A stretch of DNA of 11,166 bases, taken from contig JANQEY010000054.1 of NCBI GenBank assembly GCA_028278125.1, positions 1 through 11,166 of the forward strand, given 5' to 3'. Under the pieces are notes generated by a model. That model searched no databases, had not been told where the DNA came from, and saw only the letters and a program-made list of their open reading frames with translations. Below are positions 1-7,252 of the stretch, piece by piece. Origin of the DNA: a bacterium (lineage in GTDB: Bacteria > Electryoneota > Electryoneia > Electryoneales > Electryoneaceae). Numbering within the stretch: the first letter of the stretch is position 1; each line of letters opens with the position of its first letter. Position numbers and translations under genes: made by a program.

Positions 1-36
1 GTTGTGTTACCCACCAACACAGCAATCTCAGTCCTT

Positions 37-78
37 AAAATAAAACCCGGATATCCGTCGACTGACGGACTATCCGGG
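37..78 (-). terminator. Rho-independent terminator for the leftward two-gene operon
   Basis: Bases 46-53 (CCCGGATA) pair perfectly with 71-78 (TATCCGGG), and 54-59 (TCCGTC) pair with 64-69 (GACGGA). This gives a 14-bp stem with a four-base loop (60-63) and one bulged C at 70. Read on the minus strand, the stem is followed at once by TTTTATTTT (45 down to 37), the expected U-rich tail. It lies about 50 bases past the stop codon of the leftward gene. On the plus strand the nearest T run (88-93) is about ten bases past the stem, so termination of rightward transcripts is less likely. Confidence 0.85.
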
Positions 79-129
79 CTACTCATGTTTTTTCCCGGGC
101 CGGGGGCGGTCCGGGCTAGATAGAGTATA

Positions 130-1281
130 TTATTCTATTATTATATAAGCACCTTCGAGTTTATCCGGAACTCGATAGGTCAACGAAGTGCCATCAGACT
201 TAACAAGAGCCCACTGCCATTTTTCCCCCTGCATAACAAAACCAACAGCTTCTCCCAAGTCGCGAAGGCTTCCCTGCACTTTAACATCAAATGTTGCTTT
301 GTCTGAGACATACGATCGTCTTGTGGCACTATTAACGGCACCTGAGTTTCCAATCAGGAGTTCAAATGCTTCGAGATCCTCGCCCTTGATATTCTCGATA
401 TGAAGGTTAAAGCTTGTGCCTGCCGTTGTTCCTGTCCGTGACCAGTCTTCGAGAACCATGTCAAGCGCTTTTGCCATGGCTTTTTTTGCCGCTTCCCGTG
501 CCGACTTGCGGAAGGCGAATTCAGGATCGGTATTATCAGAGCCTTCAGCACGACCGTTAACCTGGGCGACTATCCTGTATGATCCTGTATGGACTATGGA
601 AATATCTACAGTAGAAGTTGCTTTAAAAAATGTCCTGCTTTTCCCGGTTTCTTTACCGACAACAGAGAAATAGATAGCGAATTCAGCTCCCAGGTCAGAC
701 GCAAACATCGATAAATTCCTGAGCATATCTGCATTTCCGGTGACAAAGTCGCCTGCGTATGTCGGGCCCTGAACAATATTCATCTGCCGTTCACTGAGGT
801 ATGCCTGGATGCCATGTATCGCTTCACCCACTGATGGATCGGAGGAATCAAAGGCTCCAACCGACGGATTCGGATCGGGAACAACCATAAACCGTGGATT
901 ACCCTGGGCAGCCTGGAGAACGGCAATAGCATTAATATTATCACGAATCGTTTCCAGGGTAACATCAGCACGGATACGCACCCGGTATCCCGCCGGATCT
1001 GAATACTCTTCCAGGATATCATATGATTTGATAAATCCCTGGGTACTGGTCAGGATACGGTCGGAGACCAGGTTGTAGTTCATCACCATACTGCGGCCGT
1101 CAATAAACTGACCCATGACAGTGGATACAGCAGTACGTTGGGCATCCATCAGTGCCGTTTCCCTGTCTGAACCGATACCGTACACCTCCACAACTGCTGC
1201 CGAAGCAGCCATTGAGAAGAGCAGGAGACCGACTAAAACCAGGGATGTTCTAAAGAATCTATTGTTTTGTTTCTGAATCAT
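130..1281 (-). CDS. Exported protein with FlgT/LPP20-like N-terminal module, function unknown
   Basis: A 383-residue protein. Its N-terminus has basic residues, a hydrophobic core (about 12-26) and a signal peptidase I site ASA|A after residue 28, so it should act in the periplasm or outer membrane. Residues about 31-115 show the pattern seen in the FlgT N-terminal and LPP20-type modules: an initial strand, a helix rich in Ala with ETALMDAQRTAVSTVMG, then a strand pair around GYRVRIRADV. Residues 125-282 resemble the TolB-N/CsgG-like fold of envelope proteins. Residues 291-383 form a further small alpha/beta module. The start is supported by a GGAG Shine-Dalgarno at about 1290-1293. It lies 62 bases after the similar gene upstream, with no terminator between, so the two are probably one operon. 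FlgT serves the Vibrio flagellar H ring, but no flagellar gene is present, so that role is not claimed. Domain assignment is from pattern recognition only. Confidence 0.8.
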   Translation of the reverse strand: MIQKQNNRFFRTSLVLVGLLLFSMAASAAVVEVYGIGSDRETALMDAQRTAVSTVMGQFIDGRSMVMNYNLVSDRILTSTQGFIKSYDILEEYSDPAGYRVRIRADVTLETIRDNINAIAVLQAAQGNPRFMVVPDPNPSVGAFDSSDPSVGEAIHGIQAYLSERQMNIVQGPTYAGDFVTGNADMLRNLSMFASDLGAEFAIYFSVVGKETGKSRTFFKATSTVDISIVHTGSYRIVAQVNGRAEGSDNTDPEFAFRKSAREAAKKAMAKALDMVLEDWSRTGTTAGTSFNLHIENIKGEDLEAFELLIGNSGAVNSATRRSYVSDKATFDVKVQGSLRDLGEAVGFVMQGEKWQWALVKSDGTSLTYRVPDKLEGAYIIIE

Positions 1282-1343
1282 CTTTAACTCCGGATAAATC
1301 TTTCAATATTAAGTGATTTACTGAATATAATTATCACCAGCAA

Positions 1344-2537
1344 TTACTCGGTCATCCTGTAGAATCTGATTGTATTCGAGATCAACGATGGATCTTCTTT
1401 AAGTTTACCCTGCAGCTGAGCGGCATCATAAAACTCATACATCAAATCTTCGGGGCTGCCGTCGTACCAGACCATGTATTCAGTTACATTTCCCGCACCT
1501 TTGAGACGTTTCTGGTCATTACACATTCCCTGCAGAATTTCACGAATTTGTCCAATTTCACCAAAGTTAAAATCAGTGAAGATCAGCTTGATCGGACGGC
1601 CTTCCTTGATAAATTCACGCCAGAACATGGTCATACGATCCATCAGGGTTGTCATCCCGGAATTCATGGCCTGGTCGATACCTGCCGCTACACTTGCGCC
1701 TTCACTTGAAAGTGCCAGTGGCTCCGAGAAACCCTGTCCCGAGCCGATAAATTCACCGGTCATGACAGTGTAGGCACCAACTGTTATCACAACCTTCTTG
1801 GTCTTATTACCGCGATAATCACCTGTCTCGATTTTACCGACAATCTTGACAAAAATATCAGCGGGGGTATTTCTTGCTATTTGGAGTGCCGGGTCTTCTT
1901 CGTCTTCTTCAGCTGTACTCGACTTTAAACGTGCCAGCATCTCCTCGTCACCCTCGGCAGCCATTATCTCATCCTGTCCAACAGTCGGAATGCCCTTTTC
2001 TTCGAAGAACATCCGCACACGGGTATAGAAAAGTTCCTTCCATTCTATCGCTTCCCTGTCGGATTGGCTGAGATCCAGGTAGGGCATAATCGTAAATCTA
2101 TCGAGGGCTTTCCGAGTGTCCTTGGCATGAGTAATCAGTCCCATTCCCACCAGCTTCTGCTCAAGGTTGGATTTGTTAACTATCGCCCAGAGACCGACAT
2201 GATGATATTTACCCTCTCTGTAACTCTTGGTGATTTTATGGTCTGATACCCATTTATACGGATCGCCGAACAGTTCGGACTTAATCTTGTTGTATTCTAC
2301 CTTTTCTTCCTGGTCGCGGATCAACTCGTCAACAACCTGTTCGACAGCATTATACAAAGCGTCACGGGTAGCGTTTTCGATTCTCGTTTTCTTGCGACCC
2401 TTATTGGATTTTCCAAAAGCGGTGACCTTGACACGTTTCTCGTTAATTACCTCAATCTGTCCTGTTGCTTCGGGTGCAAGACTGAGCGAGAATATCAATA
2501 CAATTGTAATAGTCAAAAGGTTCAAAATCTTTTTCAT
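1344..2537 (-). CDS. Exported protein, likely paralogue of its downstream neighbour (FlgT/LPP20-like)
   Basis: A 397-residue protein starting at the ATG at 2537. That ATG has a strong Shine-Dalgarno (GGGAGGAAGG, 2543-2552) and opens a typical signal peptide (MKK, then a hydrophobic stretch at about 5-20, cleavage near residue 26). An in-frame start 66 bases upstream would bury this signal peptide and is rejected. Residues 32-120 carry the same layout as the neighbour: a strand KRVKVTAFG, a long helix with ATRDALYNAVEQVVDELI, then strands ending in HHVGLWAIV. Residues 145-310 form a TolB-N/CsgG-like middle with an acidic loop (AEEDEED, 209-215). Residues 314-397 are a C-terminal module with GNVTEYMVWYDGSPEDLMYE. 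It is the first gene of the leftward pair. The product is unrecognised at family level; the FlgT-like link is an inference from pattern and layout. Confidence 0.8.
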   Translation of the reverse strand: MKKILNLLTITIVLIFSLSLAPEATGQIEVINEKRVKVTAFGKSNKGRKKTRIENATRDALYNAVEQVVDELIRDQEEKVEYNKIKSELFGDPYKWVSDHKITKSYREGKYHHVGLWAIVNKSNLEQKLVGMGLITHAKDTRKALDRFTIMPYLDLSQSDREAIEWKELFYTRVRMFFEEKGIPTVGQDEIMAAEGDEEMLARLKSSTAEEDEEDPALQIARNTPADIFVKIVGKIETGDYRGNKTKKVVITVGAYTVMTGEFIGSGQGFSEPLALSSEGASVAAGIDQAMNSGMTTLMDRMTMFWREFIKEGRPIKLIFTDFNFGEIGQIREILQGMCNDQKRLKGAGNVTEYMVWYDGSPEDLMYEFYDAAQLQGKLKEDPSLISNTIRFYRMTE

Positions 2538-2905
2538 CTTTACCTTCCTCCCTGGATATTGGGAAAAGAGATAGCTAAAACCGGCTGAATTTCTATCATT
2601 CAAATCAACTCCGGAACAAGCTTTTAGACGCGAATATGAACTAGATACCTATCCATTTATTCTCTTGTTCCTTACCACACTGTGTTTATCATGCAACATT
2701 TTTTACAAAGCTAAACTATTGAAAATGCGATCACAATATTTCTCTACTCAACAATTAGTATTCTTTCTGCCGTATATCAAGCAATTAAAATGCCAGTTCA
2801 AAATGTTCTATTCTTAAGTTATATCTAATTCTATTCAACATAAGGATTATTATTGAAGTAAATGTATTTAGCCTGTATTTTATGAAAGAATTTAAGGCAA
2901 ACAGC
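2538..2905. other. AT-rich divergent intergenic region
   Basis: This 368-base stretch separates the leftward operon from a rightward gene, so it should hold at least two opposed promoters. It is clearly richer in A and T than the flanking genes. No convincing -35/-10 pair, sigma-54 site, operator palindrome, tRNA or terminator hairpin could be picked out by eye on either strand. The only firm element is the Shine-Dalgarno of the leftward gene at 2543-2552. No credible additional ORF is present, and its content is otherwise unknown. Confidence 0.5.
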
Positions 2906-3424
2906 ATGAAATCAAATCAATTTTCCGAAAATGAACCTCAGAACCGCCGGATAAGGATTTCCGGAGGCGATCCATTTGTACGTCAAACTTCCATTAACTC
3001 CTCGAGGTCAAAGATTAAAGAAGATAGTGCCAGGCAGAATGAGAGAAAGGAAAGACTCCTCAGGCTAGATGACAACAGGCTAAGGGAAATCAGGAGAAGA
3101 TCAACCCTGCTGAGTATCATATTCGCTGCGCTGGCGGTGCTCATGTATGCTGGATTACGAGCAACCTCACCTGCAATTGTCGTAACACTTGAAGGTGGAG
3201 AAGGAATAGTCTACCTGGATAATGAGCCGGTCGGCAATACTGGTGAAATTATCAAACATTTGAAGCTGGGACAGCATGTTGTTCGAGTAAAACCATCGGG
3301 GACTCGTCAGGGTGTAAAACCGGACAGTATAACCGTAAATCTGAAATACAGTCTTAATCCCCAGTTTCTTACTTTTCGAGTGCAATCATTACCTCTAAAA
3401 TTGAACAGCAACGAAAAAAAGTAA
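2906..3424 (+). CDS. Bitopic membrane protein with PEGA-like extracytoplasmic domain
   Basis: A protein of 172 residues from the ATG at 2906. An in-frame ATG at 2882 would add eight residues but has no Shine-Dalgarno, while 2906 has AAGG (2894-2897) eight bases ahead, so 2906 is preferred with modest certainty. The first 65 or so residues are polar, highly charged and probably disordered or coiled (many Arg, Lys, Glu, Asn). A single membrane segment follows (SIIFAALAVLMYAGL). The strongly basic stretch REIRRR just before it predicts a cytoplasmic N-terminus and an outside C-terminus. The outer part, with GIVYLDNEPVGNT and LKLGQHVVRVKPSG, has the strand-turn-strand look of PEGA domains, which are small beta modules of surface and envelope proteins. 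The gene stands alone: opposed to the gene on its left, and 184 bases before buk with no clear terminator. Its coding is more A-rich than its neighbours. Function is not known. Confidence 0.7.
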   Translation: MKSNQFSENEPQNRRIRISGGDPFVRQTSINSSRSKIKEDSARQNERKERLLRLDDNRLREIRRRSTLLSIIFAALAVLMYAGLRATSPAIVVTLEGGEGIVYLDNEPVGNTGEIIKHLKLGQHVVRVKPSGTRQGVKPDSITVNLKYSLNPQFLTFRVQSLPLKLNSNEKK

Positions 3425-3608
3425 GAATGAGTTTAGACTAAAAATTCAAAATGCTGTCATTTGCCCTATAGCCAGACGTAATTTTATATAAATATTAGCA
3501 ATAAGTGGAGCTTCAGTTTTATAAAAAGTTTTGCCTCAAGTAGTATCCTGTGGCTATCTTCCTTTCCTGCCAACAACGAACTAGGACAGCTTGAGAAGAG
3601 AGGTGATT

Positions 3609-4676
3609 GTGGAAGAGGGTATCCTCGTCATTAATCCCGGAACGACATCTACAAAGATAGCTGTGTACGATGGTGAAAAGGAGGAGCAAAAGGCTACCCT
3701 CCGTCACGATTCAAACGAGCTTCATGCGCTTGGATCGGTCGCCAGCCAGCTTGATTTCCGTTACCAGCATATAAATAAATGGATTACCGAAACAGGTTGT
3801 AACGGTTGGGTAGCGGTTGTGGGACGTGGTGGACTGCTCCGTCCATGTGAAGGTGGAACCTACCAGGTAAGTGAGAACCTTCTTGATGACGTTCGGCATG
3901 CCCGTTGGGGTGAACATGCCAGCAACCTGGGATCAATGCTAGCGAATAAATTTTCATCTCTCTGGAATGTCCCGGCATTTGTTGTCGATCCGGTTACAAC
4001 CGATGAGTTTAAGCCCGTTTCAAGGATCAGTGGTGTACCCGGAATTGAACGGAAATGCAGGTCGCATGCCCTGAATATTAAAGCAACAGCCAGGAGAGCA
4101 GCAGAGGAACTGAATAAACCGGTCGAGGAAACCCGATTTGTGGTCGCGCACCTGGGTGGTGGTATTTCAATTGCTGCTTTACATGGTGGTCGGGTATCAG
4201 ATGTTAATGATGGTATGCTCGGCATGGGGCCATTCAGTCCGGAAAGGGCAGGGGCATTGCCACTGGCAGGGGTAATGGATCTCGTCAGAGAAAAAGGATA
4301 CGAGGAGACGAAAAAGATTTTCAGCAGGGAAAGCGGTTTTGTAGGATATTTCGGAACTTCCAGTCTCGAAGAAGTTGAGAAAAAGATAGCAGACGGGGAC
4401 AAGGAAGCTGAACTTGTCTTGGATGCGATGGTTTACCAGGTAGCTAAAGAGATCGGGGCGATGACTGTTGCCCTGGATGGTAATATAGATGGAATAGTAC
4501 TTACCGGTGGAATGATTCACTCAGAGAAATTGTTGAACGCTATTCGTGAAAAAATAGCCTTCCTGGGAAGGGTATTTGAATACGCTGGCGAAGAGGAAAT
4601 GCTGGCGCTGGCACAGGGTGCGTTACGAGTTGTCCGCGGTGAGGAAAAAGCAAAAATATATGGGGAGTCCGAATGA
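3609..4676 (+). CDS. buk: Butyrate kinase family acyl-phosphate kinase
   Basis: A 355-residue member of the acetate/butyrate kinase branch of the ASKHA superfamily, a usual length for butyrate kinase. Known reaction: butyryl (or branched-chain acyl) phosphate plus ADP gives the acid plus ATP, in the cytoplasm. Visible motifs are the phosphate-binding NPGTTSTK (9-16), AHLGGGIS (180-187), GMGPFSPERAG (205-215) and the adenine-side VLTGGMI (297-303). The start is the GTG at 3609, preceded by AGAGAGG with good spacing; this puts ILVINPG near the N-terminus as in the family. An upstream in-frame TTG at 3591 would destroy that Shine-Dalgarno. The stop overlaps the iorA start by ATGA (4673-4676), suggesting translational coupling. 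The 184 bases ahead contain AT-rich sequence with a weak possible promoter (TTGCCC near 3470, TATATA near 3494). No phosphate butyryltransferase gene lies beside it. The true substrate may be a branched-chain or aryl acyl phosphate. Confidence 0.93.
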   Translation: MEEGILVINPGTTSTKIAVYDGEKEEQKATLRHDSNELHALGSVASQLDFRYQHINKWITETGCNGWVAVVGRGGLLRPCEGGTYQVSENLLDDVRHARWGEHASNLGSMLANKFSSLWNVPAFVVDPVTTDEFKPVSRISGVPGIERKCRSHALNIKATARRAAEELNKPVEETRFVVAHLGGGISIAALHGGRVSDVNDGMLGMGPFSPERAGALPLAGVMDLVREKGYEETKKIFSRESGFVGYFGTSSLEEVEKKIADGDKEAELVLDAMVYQVAKEIGAMTVALDGNIDGIVLTGGMIHSEKLLNAIREKIAFLGRVFEYAGEEEMLALAQGALRVVRGEEKAKIYGESE

Positions 4677-6469
4677 GTGATAAAAAAAACAGGGTATTGT
4701 TATTTGGGAATGAAGCCATTGCACATGGGGCACGTGAAGCCGGGTGTTATTTCGCGGCTGCGTATCCCGGGACACCATCAACGGAAATACTTGAGGTTTT
4801 CAGCACTTTCCCCGGAATATATGCAAAGTGGTCACCCAATGAAAAAGTAGCCCTCGAAGTCGGAATTGGGGCAAGTTTGACCGGTACACGGACAATGGTA
4901 ACGTTGAAACATGTCGGTCTCAATGTCGCCATGGACCCGCTTATGACCTTCACCTACACCGGTGTTGTCGGTGGATTTGTGCTGGTAAATGCCGATGATC
5001 CCGAGATGCATTCCAGCCAGAATGAACAGGATAACAGGATTCTTGGCAAGTTTGCCAAAATGCCTGTCCTTGAGCCGTCCGACAGCCAGGAAGCGCACGA
5101 TTTTACGAAGATCGCGTTCGATCTTTCAGAGGAATACAACACCCCGGTTATGCTTCGTGAAACGACACGAATAGCACATGCAAAGGGTTTGGTGACGCTG
5201 GAAGAGTGGCAGGAGCCAATCCGTGGGACCGGAATTACCCGTGATCCAAAAAGATTTGTGATGATCCCAGCCTTTGCCCGTCCACGCCATGACTGGGTTG
5301 AAGAGAGATCACTGAAACTTCTCGATTTTTCCAACAACTGGGAATTTAATGAACTCGATCTGCAGAGCAAGGAAATCGGATTCATCACCGACAGCGTAGC
5401 TTACCAGTACATCAAAGAGCTGATGCCTGACGCAAGTTTCCTCAAAGTAGGAATGTGCTGGCCTTTCCCGGCTGAAAAAGCACGTCAGCTGAGTGAACAT
5501 GTTAAACGTGTGATCGTGGTAGAGGAACTTGAACCATTCCTTGAAGAAGAAGCGATCATTTCCGGGGTAAAATGTGAAGGTAAAAAATTCTTCCCGCGTA
5601 CAGGTGAGCTAGACCTCGACCTTACCGCTGAAGGACTTTACAAGGCTGGATTAAAAGACGAGAAGCCTGTTTTCTTCACACCCGGTGAAGTTGTTACAAG
5701 ACCGCCGGTGATCTGTGCAGGTTGCCCGCACCGTGGTATCTTCATGGCGTTGAAAAAAATCAACGCTGATACTTTCGGCGATATTGGATGTTATACACTT
5801 TCTTCACTGCCACCGATGAACGCACTCCATACCACATTCTGTATGGGTGCAGGTATAGGAAACGCAATAGGGGTATCGTTAACCCAGACTGAACAAAAAC
5901 ATCCGCCGGTTGCTGTTATTGGAGACAGTACTTTTATTCACAGTGGCCTGACCGGTCTGGCTGACCTTGTATACGCAAAAGCAAACGCTACGGTTGTGAT
6001 TGTTGATAATGATATTACTGCTATGACTGGTGGACAGGATCATCCTCACAGCGGAAAAGACCTGATGGGTAATTCGACCGGTAAGATTGACTTTGAGAAG
6101 ATCGGTGAAGCGCTTGGTGTTGAGAAGATTGTAAAGATTGATACTTACCAGTTCGATAACGCTGTTAAGCTCCTCAAAGAAGCTGTTGAATTTGAGGGAC
6201 CTTCGCTGGTGATCGCGCATCGTTCCTGTGCACTCTTCCCGACACGGATCCAGCCTGAACCATATTATATCACTGACGAATGTAATGGTTGTGGCGCCTG
6301 CCTGAGGATCGGATGTCCGTCAATCTCTGTTTCAGGTGAAAAGACTGCTAAAGGTCTCGAAAAAGTGAAAATTAACCCGGATGCGTGTACCGGATGTACC
6401 CTTTGTGTGCAAGTCTGCCCGATCAATGTTATTCACCCGATTCGTGTGGAAGAGGAGGTGCCGGCATGA
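4673..6469 (+). CDS. iorA: Indolepyruvate:ferredoxin oxidoreductase, alpha subunit
   Basis: A 598-residue large subunit, the normal length for IorA. With IorB it decarboxylates arylpyruvates from Trp, Phe and Tyr to aryl-acetyl-CoA plus CO2, reducing ferredoxin. The N-terminal pyrimidine-binding half shows AAYPGTPSTEIL (29-40), SPNEKVALEVGIGASL (54-69) and TLKHVGLNVAMDPL (77-90), all diagnostic of IorA. The thiamine-diphosphate half carries CAGCPHRG, GDIGCY and GDSTF followed by VDNDITAMTGGQDHP. The C-terminus holds two [4Fe-4S] motifs: C537, C540, C543, C548 (CxxCxxCx4CP, the spacing usual for IorA) and C572, C575, C578, C582. It overlaps buk by four bases upstream and iorB by four bases downstream. 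The substrate range (aryl versus other 2-oxoacids) cannot be read from the sequence. Confidence 0.96.
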   Translation: MSDKKNRVLLFGNEAIAHGAREAGCYFAAAYPGTPSTEILEVFSTFPGIYAKWSPNEKVALEVGIGASLTGTRTMVTLKHVGLNVAMDPLMTFTYTGVVGGFVLVNADDPEMHSSQNEQDNRILGKFAKMPVLEPSDSQEAHDFTKIAFDLSEEYNTPVMLRETTRIAHAKGLVTLEEWQEPIRGTGITRDPKRFVMIPAFARPRHDWVEERSLKLLDFSNNWEFNELDLQSKEIGFITDSVAYQYIKELMPDASFLKVGMCWPFPAEKARQLSEHVKRVIVVEELEPFLEEEAIISGVKCEGKKFFPRTGELDLDLTAEGLYKAGLKDEKPVFFTPGEVVTRPPVICAGCPHRGIFMALKKINADTFGDIGCYTLSSLPPMNALHTTFCMGAGIGNAIGVSLTQTEQKHPPVAVIGDSTFIHSGLTGLADLVYAKANATVVIVDNDITAMTGGQDHPHSGKDLMGNSTGKIDFEKIGEALGVEKIVKIDTYQFDNAVKLLKEAVEFEGPSLVIAHRSCALFPTRIQPEPYYITDECNGCGACLRIGCPSISVSGEKTAKGLEKVKINPDACTGCTLCVQVCPINVIHPIRVEEEVPA

Positions 6470-7056
6470 GTGATCAGATAACGAACGTACTGGTTGTGGG
6501 TGTTGGCGGACAGGGTGTTATCCTCGCCTCAAATATCCTTTGCGAAGTAGCGCTGCAAGCCGGCCACGATGTAAAAAAATCGGAGGTTCACGGGATGGCC
6601 CAGCGAGGTGGTGTTGTTTCCAGCCATATCCGTTTTGGACCTAAAGTTTACAGTCCGCTGATTGCTCTCAGCGCGTCCGATGCTGTCCTCGCTTTTGAAG
6701 CCTCAGAAGCATTACGCTGGGCGCATGAAGTGAAAAAGGAAGGATCATTGTTTGCTTCAACACAGACAATCATTCCTCCCACAGGTGGCGACAGGAAGGC
6801 GAAAAAGTACCCTGAAAATCCGATCGAGGATGCGAAAAAGGTCTGCCAGGGACGTGTAGTTCCCATCGAAGCTGACAAAATGGCGATTCAGCTAGGAAAT
6901 AGCCGGTTAACCAATACGATCCTGCTTGGTGCCCTTTCACACGGCTTGGATATCGACCTGGATATCTGGAAAGAAACAATCTCGAAGATGGTTCCACCAA
7001 AAACGATCGATCTTAACCTGAAAGCTTTCGAAGAGGGAAGAACTGCTGTTAAATAG
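6466..7056 (+). CDS. iorB: Indolepyruvate:ferredoxin oxidoreductase, beta subunit
   Basis: A 196-residue small subunit of the pyruvate/ketoisovalerate oxidoreductase gamma family, partner of the IorA encoded just before it. Visible family motifs are VVGVGGQGVILAS near residues 10-22 and KSEVHGMAQRGGVVSSHIRFG (starting at residue 38), followed by an LAFEASEALR helix. The ATG at 6466 overlaps the iorA stop (ATGA) and has an ideal AGGAGG at 6453-6458 inside the end of iorA. A longer reading starting upstream would only read an alternate frame of the iorA ferredoxin domain and is rejected. Equal coupling at both junctions suggests buk, iorA and iorB are made together. A terminator follows 26 bases after the stop. 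Confidence 0.95.
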   Translation: MSDQITNVLVVGVGGQGVILASNILCEVALQAGHDVKKSEVHGMAQRGGVVSSHIRFGPKVYSPLIALSASDAVLAFEASEALRWAHEVKKEGSLFASTQTIIPPTGGDRKAKKYPENPIEDAKKVCQGRVVPIEADKMAIQLGNSRLTNTILLGALSHGLDIDLDIWKETISKMVPPKTIDLNLKAFEEGRTAVK

Positions 7057-7082
7057 AGAAAATATTTATTATTTCCATATGG

Positions 7083-7116
7083 CCCTGTTAGCTCGTCTAA
7101 CAGGGTTTCATTGTTT
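7083..7116 (+). terminator. Rho-independent terminator of the buk-iorAB operon
   Basis: CCCTGTTAG (7083-7091) and CTAACAGGG (7097-7105) form a perfect 9-bp stem with the five-base loop CTCGT. The T-rich run TTTCATTGTTT follows directly. It begins 26 bases after the iorB stop and separates this operon from nadE. Confidence 0.85.
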
Positions 7117-7203
7117 ACATGGTTATTTCGCGGATCAGCTTATAGTCCGGGATTAGTACTAAATTTGAGTAGTTCTGTTACCGAGTGGAAATTCAGTCAT
7201 ATA

Positions 7204-7212
7204 TGTGATAAT
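7204..7212 (+). promoter_or_regulatory. Candidate extended -10 promoter element for the nadE operon
   Basis: TGTGATAAT matches the extended -10 form TGnTATAAT with one mismatch in the hexamer. It sits after the upstream terminator and before nadE. No good -35 hexamer lies 16-18 bases upstream. The predicted transcript would start near 7219, leaving about 34 bases before the preferred ATG at 7253. Seen by eye only. Confidence 0.3.
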
Positions 7213-7252
7213 ATTCTGGAGTCAGGTTATTTATTAAATGCGGGAAGTGATA

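Noticed and set aside
1..23. Possible small hairpin TGTGTT...AACACA at the window edge
   Set aside because: The stem is only six pairs plus a wobble, with no T tract, and its context lies outside the window. It cannot be assigned.
130..2537. Flagellar assembly protein FlgT call for the two exported proteins
   Set aside because: Only the general module pattern fits. No flagellar gene is in the window, and sequence resemblance to true FlgT is too weak to name them so.
3860..4402. Long antisense open frame (180 residues) opposite buk
   Set aside because: It lies wholly within buk, whose family motifs are unmistakable. It has no Shine-Dalgarno and a Ser/Pro-rich composition typical of a shadow frame.
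6385..6465. Longer N-terminus for iorB starting inside iorA
   Set aside because: The extra residues are an out-of-frame reading of the iorA ferredoxin domain. The ATG at 6466 has an ideal AGGAGG and gives the normal IorB start.
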